A stretch of 5,986 nt of DNA from Myxococcota bacterium (GTDB lineage Bacteria > Myxococcota_A > UBA9160 > PR03). Under the pieces are notes generated by a model. The model worked only from the letters and a program-made list of their open reading frames with translations. It searched no databases and was not told the origin of the DNA. Position numbers and translations under genes: made by a program. The stretch spans positions 1 to 5,986 of the forward strand of contig JALOQG010000187.1 of NCBI GenBank assembly GCA_025453505.1. The letters run 5' to 3'. Each line of letters begins with the position of its first letter. Position 1 is the first letter of the stretch. Below are positions 4,720 to 5,986 of this stretch, one piece after another.

Positions 4720-5628
4720 CTATTTCATCCCGCCTCGCGACGTCGCATCGTTCGCTTCGGCCCGGACGCCGGCGTCCGGATCGCTCTTCGCGATCTCGGC
4801 GACCTTCGCGGCGACTGCGTCGTTCCAGAGCAGCGGCGCGCTGAGCAGCGCGGCGCGTCGCACTTCCGGTTGGTCGTTCGCGAGCGCGCGCAGCAGCGCC
4901 GCTTCGCGACTCTCGCGCGGTGCCGTCGGCGTCGCGCGCAGGGCCGTCGCGACCACCTGCGGATCCTCGGCGGGTCCCGGCACGCCCGCGAGCAGCGCAT
5001 CGGCACCGGCCGGATGCGTCGCGGCGAGCAGCGCAGAGATGCGACGGTTCGCAGTGGCGCGGCGCGGATCGATCGCCGCCCGCGCGCGCTCCACCGCATC
5101 CTCGGCGCCGAGCGGCAGGAAGGGCGCGCGCGGATCCGCGAAGGCCGCCCCTGCGGCTTCGCGCAGCGTCTCGTCGTCGCCGTCGAGCCAGAGCAGATAC
5201 GTGTGCAGCAGCTTCTCGGGATCGTCGCCGGCGTCGAAGAGCGCACGCAACGCCTCGCTCCAGCGCTGCGCCGTGACGGCGTCGCTCGGCACGATCACCT
5301 CGCGCGGCTCGTCCACGAGCACGTAGGGCGGCCGCGCGCCGCGCAGCAGCAGCACGGCCGGGACGCCCGTCACGAACGGCGGCGGTTGCGCCGGCGAGCG
5401 CTTGATCGCGAAGTTCTTCGGCGCAGTGCCGCGCAGCACGTTCGCGTCGCGCACTTCGATGCGGCCCTCGTCGATCGTGCCGATCGTCGCGACCGCGACG
5501 ACGTCGGCGTCCGCGATGCGCACGTGCAGCGGCCGGCCGGCCGGCGGCATCGGATGCTGCGCGCGCGCGAGCGGTGCGAGCGAGAAGAGTGCGATCGCGA
5601 CGAGGAGAGCGGGGCGCGTCCGTTGCAT
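4720..5628 (-). CDS. Secreted alpha-helical HEAT-like repeat protein of unknown function
   Basis: The 302-residue protein starts with a clear Sec signal peptide: RTR in the n-region, a hydrophobic core at about 7-20, and likely type I cleavage after ARA at 21-23. There is no lipobox Cys, so a soluble periplasmic or secreted location is likely. Residues 34-112 look beta-rich (ADADVVAVATIG, VLRG, AVLLLRGARPPYVLVDEP). From about 120 on it is almost all Ala/Leu/Arg/Glu helix. Around 225-292 paired helices recur with a DP/NDQPE turn (ALANDQPEVRRAALL, IAKSDPDAGVRAEA), the pattern of HEAT or PBS-lyase repeats, which usually bind other proteins. No catalytic site is seen. The ATG at 5628 is preferred because the signal peptide begins there; the frame is open to 5778 but that extension overlaps the divergent gene's start. 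It is divergent from the alpha-2-macroglobulin-like gene, 142 bp apart. Confidence 0.75.
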   Translation of the reverse strand: MQRTRPALLVAIALFSLAPLARAQHPMPPAGRPLHVRIADADVVAVATIGTIDEGRIEVRDANVLRGTAPKNFAIKRSPAQPPPFVTGVPAVLLLRGARPPYVLVDEPREVIVPSDAVTAQRWSEALRALFDAGDDPEKLLHTYLLWLDGDDETLREAAGAAFADPRAPFLPLGAEDAVERARAAIDPRRATANRRISALLAATHPAGADALLAGVPGPAEDPQVVATALRATPTAPRESREAALLRALANDQPEVRRAALLSAPLLWNDAVAAKVAEIAKSDPDAGVRAEANDATSRGGMK

Positions 5629-5638
5629 CGAGCCGCGC

Positions 5639-5644
5639 AGTATA
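5639..5644 (-). promoter_or_regulatory. Candidate -10 box of the HEAT-like gene (near-leaderless)
   Basis: TATACT on the minus strand matches the -10 consensus at five of six bases and is one of the few A/T-rich hexamers in the 142-bp divergent gap. It lies only 10 nt before the ATG at 5628, and no Shine-Dalgarno sequence is seen between them, so the transcript would have a leader of only a few bases. No good -35 hexamer was found. The rest of the gap (5650-5755) is rich in G and A on the + strand, with no clear promoter for the rightward gene. Confidence 0.35.
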
Positions 5645-5759
5645 CGGAGATCCTCGGCTTCCGGATCCGGCGCCGAACTCACGGGCGGCGGGGAGAAATC
5701 TGCGAGCGGAGGCGGAGAGGAGTCGCGGCGGAAGGCGATGCGGGGGATCTTCTGGCTCC

Positions 5760-5764
5760 GGAGG
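5760..5764 (+). promoter_or_regulatory. Ribosome binding site of the alpha-2-macroglobulin-like gene
   Basis: GGAGG lies 6 nt before the ATG at 5771 and, together with the signal peptide that follows, fixes that start. Confidence 0.75.
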
Positions 5765-5770
5765 CAACCC

Positions 5771-5986
5771 ATGCGCACGCGCTCGTCCCCGTGGCCCTGG
5801 CTCGCGACGCTCGTCGCGCTGTTGCTCGCGCCGGCGAGCGCGAACGCCGCACGCGTCGAGAGCTTCGCGCCGCAGGGAGTCGCGAAGCAGGTGCGGCAGG
5901 TATCCGCGCGCTTCTCCGAGCCGATGGTGCCGCTCGGCGATCCGCGCGCGACGCGCGATCCGTTCGCGATCGAGTGCCCCGCGCCG
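5771..5986 (+). CDS. N-terminus of a secreted alpha-2-macroglobulin-like protein (cut by window end)
   Basis: Seventy-two residues are visible. Residues 1-26 form a signal peptide (MRTRSS, then a hydrophobic core LATLVALLLAP, likely cleavage after ANA at 24-26). No lipobox Cys is present, unlike the lipoprotein YfhM of E. coli. The mature part begins RVESFAPQGVAKQVRQVSAR and continues FSEPMVPLGDPR (48-59) and DPFAIECPAP (63-72), which match what I recall of the first macroglobulin-like domain of large bacterial alpha-2-macroglobulins. Those proteins are about 1,500-2,000 residues, trap attacking proteases at the cell envelope, and often carry a CXEQ thioester far downstream of what is visible here. 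The thioester therefore cannot be checked. The partner gene often found with this family, a PbpC-like penicillin-binding protein, would have to lie outside the window. Confidence 0.72.
   Translation, partial: MRTRSSPWPWLATLVALLLAPASANAARVESFAPQGVAKQVRQVSARFSEPMVPLGDPRATRDPFAIECPAP

Noticed and set aside
4502..5326. + strand open frame (274 codons) across the convergent gap and the HEAT-like gene
   Set aside because: It is mostly antisense to the HEAT-like gene and Ser/Arg/Ala-rich. Within the gap it runs through perfect inverted repeats, which fits RNA structure better than coding.
1..5986. CRISPR array, insertion sequence, tRNA or prophage attachment site
   Set aside because: No regularly spaced direct repeats, transposase motifs, terminal inverted repeats with target duplications or tRNA-like cloverleaf sequences were seen.

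Overview
This window is GC-rich (about two thirds G+C by eye) bacterial chromosomal DNA. Coding density is high, many long antisense open frames are spurious, and GTG/TTG starts and short divergent promoter gaps occur. The mix of genes suggests an environmental Gram-negative of the old deltaproteobacterial kind (Myxococcota or Binatota type): a FadD19/FadD17-like acyl-CoA synthetase, an ApaH phosphatase, a secreted alpha-2-macroglobulin and a Sec-exported HEAT-like protein. That placement is an inference. No mobile element, CRISPR array, tRNA or rRNA was seen.

Layout. (1) Positions 1-333 (+) hold the C-terminal part of an unrecognised protein. (2) 346-1737 (-) encodes a DHH/DHHA1-family phosphoesterase with a degenerate Rossmann-like N-terminal domain; I place its start at a TTG with a good ribosome binding site. 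(3) 1961-3415 (-) encodes an AMP-forming acyl-CoA synthetase that appears to lack an internal block of about 45-60 residues, in frame, just after its ATP-binding loop. (4) 3519-4355 (+), divergent from it, is apaH (symmetrical Ap4A hydrolase). (5) 4356-4719 is a 364-bp gap between convergent genes. It is unusually long for this gene-dense window and packed with inverted repeats, including a 14-bp stem and a nested 8+7-bp stem-loop. All of their G-U wobbles fall on the + strand, and a -35/-10-like pair lies upstream, so it is my best candidate for an undescribed structured RNA. (6) 4720-5628 (-) is a secreted protein with alpha-helical HEAT-like repeats. (7) From 5771 (+), divergent from it, runs the N-terminus of a large secreted alpha-2-macroglobulin-like protein, cut by the window end.

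How the parts fit. The first block (DHH phosphoesterase, acyl-CoA synthetase, ApaH) is linked loosely by adenylyl-nucleotide chemistry: adenylate-forming ligases can produce Ap4A as a side product, ApaH removes Ap4A, and DHH/DHHA1 enzymes cut small phosphodiesters such as nanoRNA, pAp or c-di-AMP. The second block (HEAT-like protein and alpha-2-macroglobulin) is envelope or periplasm directed. TAGAGT/TAGAAT/TATACT boxes precede several of the genes and also the candidate RNA, and may be the local -10 signal.
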